From contig JAJUBI010000005.1 in NCBI GenBank assembly GCA_022419385.1, positions 1,116,001-1,180,000 on the forward strand: 64,000 nt of DNA, read 5' to 3'. Below, in pieces: positions 31,546 to 42,403 of this stretch; the first letter of the stretch is position 1; every line of letters begins with the position of its first letter. The position numbers were made by a program, and so were the translations under genes. The notes beneath the pieces were generated by a model. It worked only from the letters and a program-made list of their open reading frames with translations, searched no databases and had not been told where the DNA came from. This DNA comes from Paraconiothyrium sp. Pb-2020. Its lineage: Eukaryota > Ascomycota > Dothideomycetes > Pleosporales > Didymosphaeriaceae.

Positions 31546-32086
31546 GCTGCTGTCAAGCCAAGTGAAATAAGTAACCCAAGCACGAATTGAAGAAACAGAA
31601 CGAGGCCACAAAACAACATGCGCAGGAGGGAGCCGACACAGTATATTTTCACAACGAGGGCAAAGTATGCACAAGGAGAGTCCATGGGAGGCAGCCCTTC
31701 ATTTCAAGCATGCGCAGCTGTGGGGAAGATATGTTTGTCGAGTCGACACAAGACAAACAAAACCCACTTGTGCGACTCGAGCGACCTCGACGCTATTAGA
31801 GCAAACTTCCCGCAACGACATGGTCCAGTCAGCCGCACAATTCTGTAACGCAAGCCGCAGCCAGTCCGAGTTTTCCTCTTGTCAACACAGCATCGTGGTC
31901 ACACTAGCTTCCAAGCATGCACGCAAGCCATTTCCTCGTCCAATGTCATACCAAAATGTCACACCCAAACGCCCCCTTCCCTCCCCCTTCCTCCATATCC
32001 ACAAGCCACCTCCTCCTGCCACCGTTCAATCGACACACGCCCCCATCTCAGCTCCCTCTTCCTGAAACCGTATATCCCTCGTGATC
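31546..32086. other. Intergenic
   Basis: About 540 bp between the start of the 672-residue gene and the stop of the 58-residue gene, both minus. The right half is pyrimidine-rich on the plus strand (many CCTCC/CCCTTCC tracts). No gene seen. Confidence 0.45.
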
Positions 32087-32263
32087 TCATTTCCCACCCT
32101 GCTCCGCAAACTCCCTCGCTCTTTGCTGCAGCTCTATATGCACGGCCTCGGCCTCGACGACTTGCACGCAGTTGCGGTGCAGATACCAGACGAACCCGAT
32201 GACGAAGAGGGCGATCATGAAGAGCGTCAGGACGATGGCTTCGTTGGGTTTGAGGTCGCGCAT
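32087..32263 (-). CDS. 58-residue single-pass membrane protein
   Basis: A short frame from the ATG at 32263 to a stop at 32087-32089 (minus). It starts MRDLKPNEAIVLTLF, has one hydrophobic helix of about 20 residues (around AIVLTLFMIALFVIGFVWYL), then HRNCVQVVEAEAVHIELQQR and a short charged end. The layout of a basic start, one membrane span and an amphipathic tail is that of a small anchored protein, and the frame shows high third-position G/C as in neighbouring genes. Overlapping antisense frames are much less protein-like. I cannot name a family. The alternatives are chance or the final exon of a longer gene, though I see no acceptor that would require that. Confidence 0.62.
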   Translation of the reverse strand: MRDLKPNEAIVLTLFMIALFVIGFVWYLHRNCVQVVEAEAVHIELQQRAREFAEQGGK

Positions 32264-32658
32264 TTTGGTTCGCGTTTGGGGTAGAGATGGAATTGGTATG
32301 CGACGAGTGATAAGTGAAGGTTAGGGTGGCTGGAAATAGTTTACGCTAGAGCGACGTAGTAGCGGGTGCTATGGGAGGCAACTTGGTTTGTTTGCGAATC
32401 GTGGGTTCGATCGATGTGTTGTGAACGGAATGGGCAGAAAATGAGCATTATCATGACGTGAATTGGCGTGAGACGCGTTGACGTTAGTAGAGCGCTCGTT
32501 GCCGAAGGCACGACGCCCTTCACTCACTTCGTTAAATATAATATCAGACGCCAAAGCGAGATTACTACGCCAAAACCAGCTATGCTATACAACAACTTCC
32601 CAGTCCCATACTCCGACTATGCAATGCCACTTGTGACCGCACATGTATAGGTAAAACC
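32264..32658. other. Intergenic
   Basis: About 395 bp, upstream of the 58-residue gene and downstream of the ZIP transporter gene (both minus). No gene or RNA feature that I can support. Confidence 0.45.
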
Positions 32659-34297
32659 CTACGCCGTAAGCGCCGAACTCAACCCCAGAATCCCCATGCC
32701 CACAAACGCACTCACAAAGCACAGTCTTCGACTATGCGTCAACTCCAGACTCTCCCCCAACAACTGTAGACTCACCATCGCCATAATACCCGACGTCACC
32801 GCAAACATGATCCCGTACATCAGATCGCCCGGCTCGCCCTCACCTTCACCAGCTCTCTTCTTCGCGATCTTGAACCACAGCGCCGCAACGCCGGCTCCTA
32901 ACGGCTGGGACACACCACCCAACAGAGCAGACCAGAACATCGCTTTCCATCGGGAGTTGATGGCAAGATAGAGTGGAAGCGCCATAGCGAAGCCTTCGGT
33001 GATGTTGTGGATGAAAAGTGCGAGGAAGATCGAGACGCCGAGGCGGGGGTTGGCGTGGTTGGTCGCATACGTGATAAATCCTTCGGGTATTTTGTGGAGG
33101 GCGATTGCGATGCTGGTTTGGAGGCCAATGGAGAGGAAGGCGTTGGTCGGAACGTGGTGGTGGTGTGCGTGAGAGATGCCTGAGGTATGGGAGTGCAGGG
33201 ACGTCTGACTGGGGTTCTTATGAAGAGAGTGCGCGGCACCATTGCCGTTCTCGTGAGTCGAGGAGAGGCTGACTTGGGAGTTCTCCATGGTGGCTGGGCC
33301 GGAGACGGTGGGTGTAAGGGGACTGTTTTCATCGACGTCTTGGAGGTTGGTGATATTCTGGAGAAGAGGCTGGCGTTCCGCGGGCATTGTCTGCGTTCTT
33401 GAGCCGGCTGGCCTCGTTAGGGCCTTGTTTGACGTAGAATGTAGTAGTCGCGGCAGCCGATCGTGTTGGACGACGTTCCTGAAGCACTCGTTTCCACACG
33501 GATCAGAGTAGCCAAAACACTTCCCATCCTCATCGCAGAACTGTTTCGAACCTTTTACGAGTTGCGTAACCTTTGTAGATATCTGTGCATGTAGAGAAGG
33601 TCTCCTAACCGGGAATCCCGGGTGATGGTCTTGGTCCGTGCCACCATAAGAAGAATGCGATTGCTCGAGAGGGCTGTTCCACTGCTCTTCCATAGGCCTA
33701 CTGTTTGGGCGTGGATGATTGTGCCCTGCATGCCCATCATCCGCTTTGCCCTCCTCTTCATCACCGTGCTCGTGGTCACAGTCCACAACTGAATGCGGAA
33801 TGTATCGGTGCAGAATTTGCGATACCACCGCAATACCGAGGGCTCCTACCAGAAAGCTTCCAATCAGGGTTAGAGTCGCAATCTTTGGGTTTAGTCCACC
33901 TTTTGTTAGATAGTTCTTAGCAGACGGTAACATGCTATATAACGAAGAAAATATCTGAAGCAAAGCCGTTAGCTGTTTGAGTTCCTCAACACCAAGAAGT
34001 AGCACATACCATGACGCCAAATGAAAGGCTCAAGCCCGTCGACAAAAACGAATTGCTTTCTTCTATTTTGAAGTTCTTTTGCCCGGGCAACTGGCGGATG
34101 ACAAGGTCAACGCATATTATCGACGCTGGTGGCGTCAGTGCAACGTTCCCTTTCCCTGTCCATCAAAACAAGCCTACCTCCAACCGTGCATGCTGCAACA
34201 ACCGTTAGCGAATACGTCTGACATATGCAAGTTACCTCCTACCTATGCCGCTCACCGCAGCCATAATCCACCCCCGGGCATCGTTGTCGAGCCCCAT
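32659..34297 (-). CDS. ZIP-family metal transporter, Zrt3-like
   Basis: Predicted exons 34297-34243, 34125-34010 and 33954-32659 (minus) give 488 residues. The start MGLDNDARGWIMAAV leads into the first membrane helix. The joins give SGIASIICVDLVIRQLPG and LSFGVMIFSSLYSMLPSA. A large cytosolic or lumenal loop carries a His/Asp/Glu cluster (DCDHEHGDEEE, then DGHAGHNH) and a second His run (HAHHHH). The ZIP core is clear, with the metal-binding helix pair HKIPEGF and HNITEGFAMALP, followed by helices VSQPLGAGVAALW and MYGIMFAVTSGIMAMV. Family members of this layout, such as yeast Zrt3, export zinc from the vacuole to the cytosol. The location here is inferred. The first exon junction is the least certain: the N-terminus seems a few residues shorter than relatives. 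Confidence 0.86.
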
Positions 34298-35070
34298 GTT
34301 TCAATGACGTCCGCGCCAAGCCTTCAAAGAAAAGTCGGAGAAGTACAGTGAGTGATAGCAAGGGATTTAGATGAGGAACACAGAAGCGGTTAAGCTATGC
34401 GCGCGATATGGACGTCGGAGAAAGATGTAGAGATAGAGGTAGGCATCGGCGAAAGCCATTCGAAGGTTGGACATCAAGGTGCTAGAAGCGTAGGCGGCTT
34501 AGCGCCGGCGATCGTTTTGTCATGGCCTTTCTGACGTCTCTATTGGCCAACCATCACACCTCTCACCATTGGAGTGAAGTCATGAGCATGCCTAGTGGTG
34601 ACTTGCATAGCCAACGTGTAAGCTACCGAGCACTGCATAAAGGCGTGGAGTCGCCTCCAGCCGACGGAGCCGTGTGATTGCCAACGGCCTCCCGCATCTG
34701 TGATGTCTGACGCAATCACTAAAAGCATCACACAAAGCAAGCAATTGATGCAAATATTCAGTCATCGGATCGATTACTCACGTTATTCTACTTCATGCTA
34801 ATGATCTCGGTCCTCAATGAAGCAGACCGCCCGCTATCGCTAGGCCGCCGTAAATCTAATATGATACATGTTTTGGTCTCTGGAGAAAAAACCTCGCCCA
34901 GATGGTTGAAACGCCGCCGCTATGCAGATAGGATTGACAGAAGGAAATAAGGCGATACCGAGAGCCTCCACAGGGATGTCGGTAGCTAGTAAAGGTCCAA
35001 TGTAGTGTGGTAGAGTGGTACAAGAAGCGAAGGAAATTACAACGTAAAAAGTCGCTATTCCGTTATGAAA
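34298..35070. other. Intergenic
   Basis: About 770 bp between the ZIP transporter start and the stop of the GT69 gene. It contains a CCAAT core on each strand (ATTGG at 34543 and CCATTGG around 34566). No gene seen. Confidence 0.45.
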
Positions 35071-36741
35071 TCATGGCCGAGAGGGCGCAGGGGCTTCAAT
35101 CTTGCCCCAATGGCCCTCGCCCTGCTCAGGGGTTTCGTTGATGACGAGGAGAAATCTGCCGCCGCAGTAGCCGCCTGGTTTTGCTATGCGCTCGACCTGA
35201 TGATACTGGCCTTTGAGGTCGGCCTCGGAGGCATTGGGTAGGAATGCTTTGACGGGATCGTCGTATTCCCAGACAGTATCGGTGACGACCTGGCCCGGTT
35301 CCTCGTGTTGCCTGGGGTTGTAATGTGGGAAGCCCACAACGCGGTTTAGGATGTCGTGAATGGCAGAGTATAGCCTCTCCGGACGACGTGTGAGAGAAAG
35401 CCAAGAAAGGGTTTTGGTATCGTACGCCACACGGATGTAGGGGTTCATGTAGATTCCTGAATCCTGCGGGAAGCCGGTTCCAGAACGGCGGTATTGGAGG
35501 TCGGCATGGACGAGACAACACTCTGACGACTCCCAGAAGGTGTCTTCATCGTAACGGAAACGGAGAGGAGATGCTCCAGTGTTGGGTGAGGTTTCCGGTT
35601 CGCGTGTTGTCTTGGGATTGCTGCTGGTGAAGCGAGCCTGGTCCTGGAACCATTTTGCCTCGAATGCAGTCATGCCTCCCCAGCAGCTCCTCACTCGAAC
35701 CGCGTCACTGCCCGAAATGGTGTCTTTCCTGCTTGTTGCTTCGCCCTCGTTAGTGAACCATGGGAAGAATGGAATCCCCATATCGCCGCCGTCAAGATCT
35801 CGCGTCGCAAATCGATCGTAGAACTTGAAGGCGTTGATGAAGTCCACGGCACATGCTGCACCGTAGTTTGCCAGTCCGTTGTCGTCGACATTGGTGGAGA
35901 AGAGGAGTTGGGCGGCATCGATGGGGTCAAAGTTGACGTCGTTGAGGTAGAGAATTTTGTCAAATGCTACTTCTGAGGTCTCGAGAGGCGCAAGAGCGCG
36001 ATTGCGGACCTCGGCGAGGAAAGTCATACGCTTGATGCGGGAGTCGCCGTTGGGCAGGGTAATGCGTGGCAACGAGCTTAGGTCGAAGTCTTCGTAGACG
36101 ATAGTAGAGTTGCCTACATTGTTAGCAAAGAGGCTACTTGAATGATGGATGGACTCACTCGGCGTCTTCTTTTCCATGGCACGCAGCGACGCCTTTGTGA
36201 TGTCATCCGCATCGTTCTCAAAGATGCTCAGGTGAACGTTCTCTGGGCCCAAAAGATGCACCAGTTCAAGCACCGACTTGCCCCACGCTCCCGATGTCAG
36301 CGCTCCCTCCTCCTCGTAGAGGGCTGCCGCAATGAAGACCTTCTGATCGTGAACGTTTGCGCGGCCGGGCGAATCGCTGGCGAGGGCACGCTTGCGAAGC
36401 TCATTGTAGTGGGCGGGTGGATGTGTGTACGAGGGGAAGAAGATGCCCACGAAGAGGACGAGAAAGAGGAAGAGGTATGGCAGAGAGAAGACGGTGTAGT
36501 AGATCAGACGCAGGACGGAGCGCTTCGTGCGGCGCGGGGTGATGTAGTGGGCGCATACAGCCGGGTCTGCAAGCTTGTTCACGCCTGGGATGCGGTGGCC
36601 CAGGCGACCGAGCCACGACTTGGTCGATGAACTTGAGGTATTGGAGTCCCGACGTCCAAGGGCTGGCAGGTCCTCGAGGTCGGCAGAGGCCCGCGGCAGC
36701 AGCTCATAGTCATGGGCGGAGGGACGGAGTCGAGGTGACAT
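35071..36741 (-). CDS. GT69 alpha-1,3-mannosyltransferase (Cap59/Cmt1 type)
   Basis: Predicted exons 36741-36159 and 36113-35071 (minus) encode 541 residues. The 45-bp intron (GTGAGT donor, GCTAAC branch, TAG end) has no stop and a length divisible by three, so an unspliced mRNA would also be open (556 residues). Splicing gives KKTPSNSTIVYEDFDLS, closer to the family. A type II membrane helix lies at about 80-105 (VFSLPYLFLFLVLFVGIFF), followed by the lumenal catalytic part: VFIAAALYEEEGALTSGAWG, NVHLSIFENDADD, RMTFLAEVRNRAL, KILYLNDVNF, and the late WGGMTAFEAKWF and FWESSECCLVHADLQ. This matches the Cap59 mannosyltransferase domain, first known from cryptococcal capsule genes and widespread in ascomycetes. 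A Golgi location and cell-wall or glycan role are inferred from the family. Confidence 0.92.
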   Translation of the reverse strand: MSPRLRPSAHDYELLPRASADLEDLPALGRRDSNTSSSSTKSWLGRLGHRIPGVNKLADPAVCAHYITPRRTKRSVLRLIYYTVFSLPYLFLFLVLFVGIFFPSYTHPPAHYNELRKRALASDSPGRANVHDQKVFIAAALYEEEGALTSGAWGKSVLELVHLLGPENVHLSIFENDADDITKASLRAMEKKTPSESIHHSSSLFANNVGNSTIVYEDFDLSSLPRITLPNGDSRIKRMTFLAEVRNRALAPLETSEVAFDKILYLNDVNFDPIDAAQLLFSTNVDDNGLANYGAACAVDFINAFKFYDRFATRDLDGGDMGIPFFPWFTNEGEATSRKDTISGSDAVRVRSCWGGMTAFEAKWFQDQARFTSSNPKTTREPETSPNTGASPLRFRYDEDTFWESSECCLVHADLQYRRSGTGFPQDSGIYMNPYIRVAYDTKTLSWLSLTRRPERLYSAIHDILNRVVGFPHYNPRQHEEPGQVVTDTVWEYDDPVKAFLPNASEADLKGQYHQVERIAKPGGYCGGRFLLVINETPEQGEGHWGKIEAPAPSRP

Positions 36742-37840
36742 TTAGGGGTTGAGGGCGATGTGCGGCGGACAGCAACTCTCCATGCGGGGGCAGTATTGGC
36801 GTTTGTTAAGGAGAGACAGGCGAGTACAAGCGGGGTCGGTGAGTTGTTGGTGTAGCGGTCATGGGACACAGCGAGTGAAGAGCGCTGAAAGAGTGGCAGC
36901 GGCTGCGACACGCGTGTGATTGCTAGACGCGACAAGGCGGACGATTGACGACAAGGGTGGGACAACGGCGGACAGCACCGCCCCTATGAAACCAGAAATC
37001 ACGCTGGGGCCAAGCCGCTATGGATCAGAAGCCCCAGGCTGCCGGCGCCCTCCCTTCTAGAAGGCCCGCGCGGTCCCCCGTACAGCCGCTGTTGCGCCCC
37101 TGCGTCTGGTCCGGCCATACTTTGCGAACCCCTCGTATAGCTCTTCATCTCGTATAGCTCTCCATCTCGTATCCAGATCCGCCTCGGAGCCTCGACGCGC
37201 CCGTCTCCGTATCGGGCGACCCGAAGGATTCCGCTGCCTTGGGAGCTTACCTCTCGCAAGCTTTGCCGTTATGCTCTCTTTCGATAGCCCGTGGAACCCA
37301 CACAAAGTGCTTGTGTGCGTGTCCCCTTAGCCTGTGGTTACGCTTGCGAAAACATTGCTCTCCAGGGCTAGCATCGCTGCATGTCAAAGACCCTTATTGG
37401 AGCGCCCTCTCTTTGTGCCCACGTGCCGTTTTCGAAGGCGTCTGCAAGTGGAGAACGGAGCATCGGATGACTACGCGGCCGTCATTGAGCTACGCTCAGC
37501 CACGCACGCCTTCAACTAATGATGCGCTTACTTCAAGGCTCTGATTCTCATACATCAAGTTTCTATTGTTGTCACCGCTTCACAAATGGAACGCAAGTAA
37601 GCTGACGTTTCAGGTAGTGGTTACAATGTGATAAATTCCCGTCATGCTCGAATATGTACAGAAAGGGGAATAGCCGATGGACCTGCTCAGCCCGTGGGGA
37701 AAATTGTACCCCGAATGTGCCGAATTCGCCGGACCCGCCAGATGCTCCACTGAAGCACCACCGTGAGTCAAATTCTGTTTCTCCAATGCATTTGTTTCCC
37801 ACGGTGTGCACAAGGCACTCTACACCGTTCCATCGTGTCC
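36742..37840. other. Intergenic
   Basis: About 1.1 kb between the GT69 start and the stop of the 1450-residue gene. A short imperfect direct repeat (TCGTATAGCTCTTCATC / TCGTATAGCTCTCCATC) lies at about 37132-37166. A frame at 37572-37862 (-) could be a spliced C-terminal extension of the neighbour, but I could not find a join that reads convincingly. Confidence 0.45.
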
Positions 37841-40800
37841 CTACACATTCCTGGGTCCGCAAACTCCTACCTGCTCCACAAGGATCTCCATCTTATCACC
37901 TCCCAATCCTATGACGAACTCATTACGCCAGTAGCGCTCCTCGCCCTCCTTGTCGGCAAGTGCCATCAGCTTCTGCCTAAGCCGTGCAGCATTGCTCTCT
38001 CGCCCTGCTTGGCTTAGTGGAGTCTTCGCATCAGTGATCTCAATTTGCAAGTTGCACGCAGCGCTGTTGGCCCAGTGCACACATGTGTAGATCTCAGGAC
38101 ATGGTATCTGGTGATGTTGACGAATGACGCGCTTTGGAGGTGCTGGCTTGTTGGACCGGCGTTGTGGCGGGGTGGGCTTTGGCGACGTCCACGTAGTCTT
38201 GCGCCGCTTTGGAGGAGGACTGCCATTCAATGCCTCCTTGGCCTGACGCTTCTTATTGTACTTGCCCTCGTCGGGATCTGACTCTATGTCGGATGCGTCA
38301 TTATCGGAATCGTCAGAAGAGGACTCATCGCCTGCGGAGGCAGATGGTTCCTCATCGCCAATTACCTCCTCCTCGATATCGCACTCGTTCTTATCTTGCT
38401 CATCGAGATCCTCAACCGGAACTTCAGTCAGTTTGTACAGACGCAATATGTACAATGTCTTGCTGAGAAAGGGCGTGAACTTGGCTGCCGGATGCAAAAC
38501 AGCCACCTCTGGCGGCACTAGACGATCCATATAAGCTTTTGAACATATCGAAGAACACTAAGTACTTACCTTCGCCTCGCTCGACCCAAATTTTCAGATG
38601 CACTTGCTGCACAGGCCAACCTATTGAAGCCAGCGTACCCACTAGCTCCAAGCAGCCCTCGTCGGTGTGGCCGCTCGAAGACTGCTGGTGTTGAACCGGG
38701 AAAGAGAATAGATACTGGTGCTTCACCCGTGCAAAAAGTTCTTCTGCTTGCCTATTCGCTGTCTCGAGCACTGTACAGGAGAAACCCACCGTCAGTGTTG
38801 TGGCATCTTGCTCGGTGTCCGATTCTGGCCAGATCTTTTGTTTGACCCTGTACTCGAAGTACGGTTCCAGGGGCGGGCCAAATTTTGGACGATCTCGCAA
38901 GATCACCTCAGGTAGCTTAGCGACTGCATTCGTTCGTTCATCAATACGCAATGGAGTGATGCCGGTGCGTGCCTGCGGAACAGCCTGCAAAGCCAGTGCC
39001 TCCTCGGAACAAGGCCGCTCTAGACAATGGTTGATACGACTCACTTCAATGGGGTTTTCGATTGTGGCAGAAGTATGCTCACTTGGCTTGGACACCAGCG
39101 GTGCAATAGCAGGCGTGTCCTTTGGAACGGGTCCTTGACTAACGATAGTGGCTAGTGTGGCAGGAACTGGTCCGGCATCCTCGCACGACGGGGCTGCTAT
39201 ACGTGCGGATCTTCCAGCAATAGTGGCTTGAGATCGAGCGGTAAGAGGGTCTTGTCTAGGAATTGGGGCGCTGGTGGACACAACAGCCTTAGTCGTTGAG
39301 ACGGTTGTCGGTGCACTCAACGCACACTGTTCACCATCGCCGAGAGAAGGCGCAGCACTAGCTACAGTGAGCCTCTTATTAGTCGAGACTTCTCCGCTTG
39401 GATCGCCTGGAGTAGCTGGCATAGTAATTGCGTTTAGTCTAGTGTCTGAAGTTGAGATCGGTACAGCTTTGGGCGCTCCGGGAGCTGGCGGTATGTAAAT
39501 GTCGAATCCATCTTCGGTTGGGCCACTCGGGAATCTGACATGCGTCTTAGTGAATTGTTTCGTCGCTGCCGTTGTGGCGTTGGAAGACTGATCGCCGGGC
39601 TTCTCGGCTCGTGGTTCCGTGTACGCCGCTGGAGGTGCTTTTGGTGCAGCTGATAAGGACGTCCTAGACGGTAGTTGTGAAGAAACTTGTGGCTCAATAC
39701 TAGTAGTGGCTTTGGTCTGCCAAGGGACTGATATCTGAGCGTGTGCAGAAGCTGGCAGCTTCTCCGGCCAAGTGGCTGCAGATCTGGATTGAGAGCAGGG
39801 ACCTTTTGTTCCAGCCGGCAAGCGCGATTTCAATGAATCAGGTGAAGTCGTTCGAGGCTGCGCAGTGGGGACTGGACTTTTTCGTATCCCAGAGGGTTGC
39901 AAAGAGACCTGCATCGGTCCGTGAGGATGATCCTTCCTGGAGTGCCTCGCTGTGCTCTTCGACTTGTCATTGCTGCTACCACCCGTTCCTAGATTGGTCC
40001 CAACAATCGCATCATCAATCCTGATTCTCACACTAGCAAGAGGCATGGGTGCGGGGCTCGAAACAGGACCGCGAGGTATCACTTTCGATGCATTGTTCAA
40101 CTGACCCGTATCTGGTTCATGCTTCGATAGACTTGAAATGGTTGGAGGCTTCTGTATGACTTTGGTAGGGTTGACAATGTTATCGGTTGGGCAATTTTGC
40201 GTTTTCTGGATACCTTTTTCAATTACGGATTCGACAGTGCCTTCACCGCTAGAGACCTCTGTCAGGATACTGTGTAGAGTTCTTGCAGCAGGCTTGTGTA
40301 CCGGCGGTTTTGGATCCGGTGGTGGTGCTGATGTCGGCTTGCTGGTTGCAACTCTGGTTCGCGCTGGCTTGGTCACCGGACCTGTCTTTTCTTGAGCAGC
40401 TTGTTGCTTGCTTGGCCTCGATTTCAGGGTACTTCCTGTCTCCTTCGGACTTTGATGAGTTGGCCGTGTTCCTCCAACAGGTATGCTTGGGCGGTCTGAT
40501 CTTGCAGTCGTCGTGTGGGTCGTCGATGGTTTCGAACTCTGGTCGATCGCCACTGTAGTCGTTCCTTTAGTCTGTGTCGGCTCGTTCGCAAGCATAAACT
40601 CCGTGATAGTACTCCGGTGATTGACTGGTTCTGTCTGTTGCGCGTTCCTCATCGTCGTCATTCTTGGGTTTGCCTTCTGGTTCCCTTGAGCCATTCGCGC
40701 AGGCGTAGCTGGCCGACCAGTCGCGGAGAAGGGAGACGTCTGACCTAGTAGAGCGCTATGCTGCTCATCTGTAGGAGTGCTAGTCTTACTATTCGGTGCC

Positions 40801-42403
40801 GTTGATGCTGGCGTGAACGATTCTTGAGCTGGGTCACTGGACGGGCTTTTCGCAAGAGCAGTCGCAATGGACGGATAGGATGACGTTGTCAATCTCTCTT
40901 TACTTATTCCGCCTTTGCCATCGGCTTGGGAAGTGCCGGGATTAGCTGGCGCTGGAGCGGATGCAGGTTGCTTTTGACGCGGCGTTTGCCTCTGTTGAGA
41001 TGCATTGAATGGTCCATACGCAGGAGGTCTGTTCACAATTGAGCCCCGCGGAGTTCGAGTCCCTTGCCTCTGAGTGTGTAGCGAAGTTGAAGGCGTCGGA
41101 CCTTGATTACCTCGCTGCATACTTACACTAGACGAGGCCGCTCTAGGCCTGTCGTCTGCGGGGAGCTTGCGCGCCTGAACAGTCCCATTCGTTAATTTAC
41201 CCTCACTTACCAATTGCCCGTTAGTATTTCCAGAGACCTGTCCTGGTCCCTTAGATGGGTTTCCAGAGATTGGAGTTCGGTCTCTCGCAATGTTGTTGCC
41301 TTGGTACTGAGGGCTGTTTGATGACATGCCCTTCATGGCTATGACTTCTTGAAGACGGGCACGCAAGCCTGAGCCCAATGCCTTTGTGCCTGTCGCTTGC
41401 GGAGTGACCCTCGGTGATGCTCTTTTTAGTGTTGACGATGGTGCTTGCACTGGTGTCTGTCGTAATTCTGGCTGTAACGGCTGCTGCTGCGCCTGCGAAG
41501 ATGTCTGTGGTGCGGCCAATGATGGTTTGTGCAATCCTTCGCCATCTGTAAAACCTTCACCACCAACTGGTTGGTCATCTTCAGACGAGGAAGATTGATA
41601 CAAAGGTGCACCTGTAAGTCATGCGTTCGGTCAGCGATAGAATGTAAACGTATTGGACTCACGAGTATAAATGAAGGCCACTCACGCTTCGATTTCTTAA
41701 AAACCGCTTTAGCCTTGGAAGTTTCCAATGCCAAAGGCAGCTTCTTCTCCATGTCGACAGCGAGATTATCCATAGGAAACTTCCTAGTTATGGAGCGGGT
41801 ATGTAAGATGATGGGGGCGTTCGAAGATGAGAGCTTGCGACCACGATGGGCTTTGGAGCGTGGTGATTGAAATTCGTGATCCGACTCTTCCTCGAACTCA
41901 CTTTCAGGGTATCCAACAAACTGCGCTACCAGGTCCATTTCGTGAGTGGGTTGGTCGCTTTCTAATGCGATGGACAGCTGTCCAGGGTTTGGCGATGGCG
42001 GGCTTGCAGAGAGAAAGCCGGGATCCTCCAGGTCAGGTTCGTATGCAGAACTTAATGTTTGGATTGGGGTTCCATATAAAGTTTGGTGTTCTTCCTCCAG
42101 AAAGCTTTCGTCACTTACCTACACACGATTAGCGAGGTGAAGGCCAGTCATTTCGCGAAGTACGAGCGCAAATGTTCGCGAAGTACGAACAGCATCACTC
42201 ACCTCGCTATCCGACCAAAGCTGTCGAGGGGATGGCAGCCGGCGCAAGTCATGTTGCTGTGTCACTTCGTCATGGATTATTTGGTTTTCCAATGAAGTAT
42301 CTGGCGGGGTTTCGGTCGCGGTTCGCCTACGCGGCGATTCTGCCTGCGGTCCAGTGCCATTGCGGCTGTGATTTGCTCTTGTTGCCGCGGCGTGTGTGCT
42401 CAT
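37841..42403 (-). CDS. Large, mostly disordered protein of unknown function (1450 residues)
   Basis: Predicted exons 42403-42203, 42118-41686, 41611-38570 and 38517-37841 (minus). The joins read smoothly (WSDSE-VSDESFLEEEHQ; FKKSKRAPLYQSSSSEDD; VERGEVPPEVAVLHP). Residues 1-210 hold acidic patches such as YPESEFEEESDHEF. Residues about 210-1080 are low-complexity and rich in Thr, Ser, Pro, Ala and Gln. A folded-looking region starts near 1130: FGPPLEPYFEYRVKQKIWPE, LTVGFSCTVLETANRQAEEL and IGWPVQQVHLKIWV. It continues after the last intron with PAAKFTPFLSKTLYILRLYK. An acidic segment, a basic KRRKTTW nuclear-signal-like patch and a final CVHWANSAACNLQIEITD / LRQKLMALADKEGE block close the protein. 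I recognise no named family. Nuclear location is a guess from the basic patch. The C-terminal end is uncertain. Confidence 0.72.

Noticed and set aside
32380..32460. Possible tRNA because of a GGTTCGATC-like string
   Set aside because: No matching acceptor stem, D-arm or anticodon arm could be folded around it.
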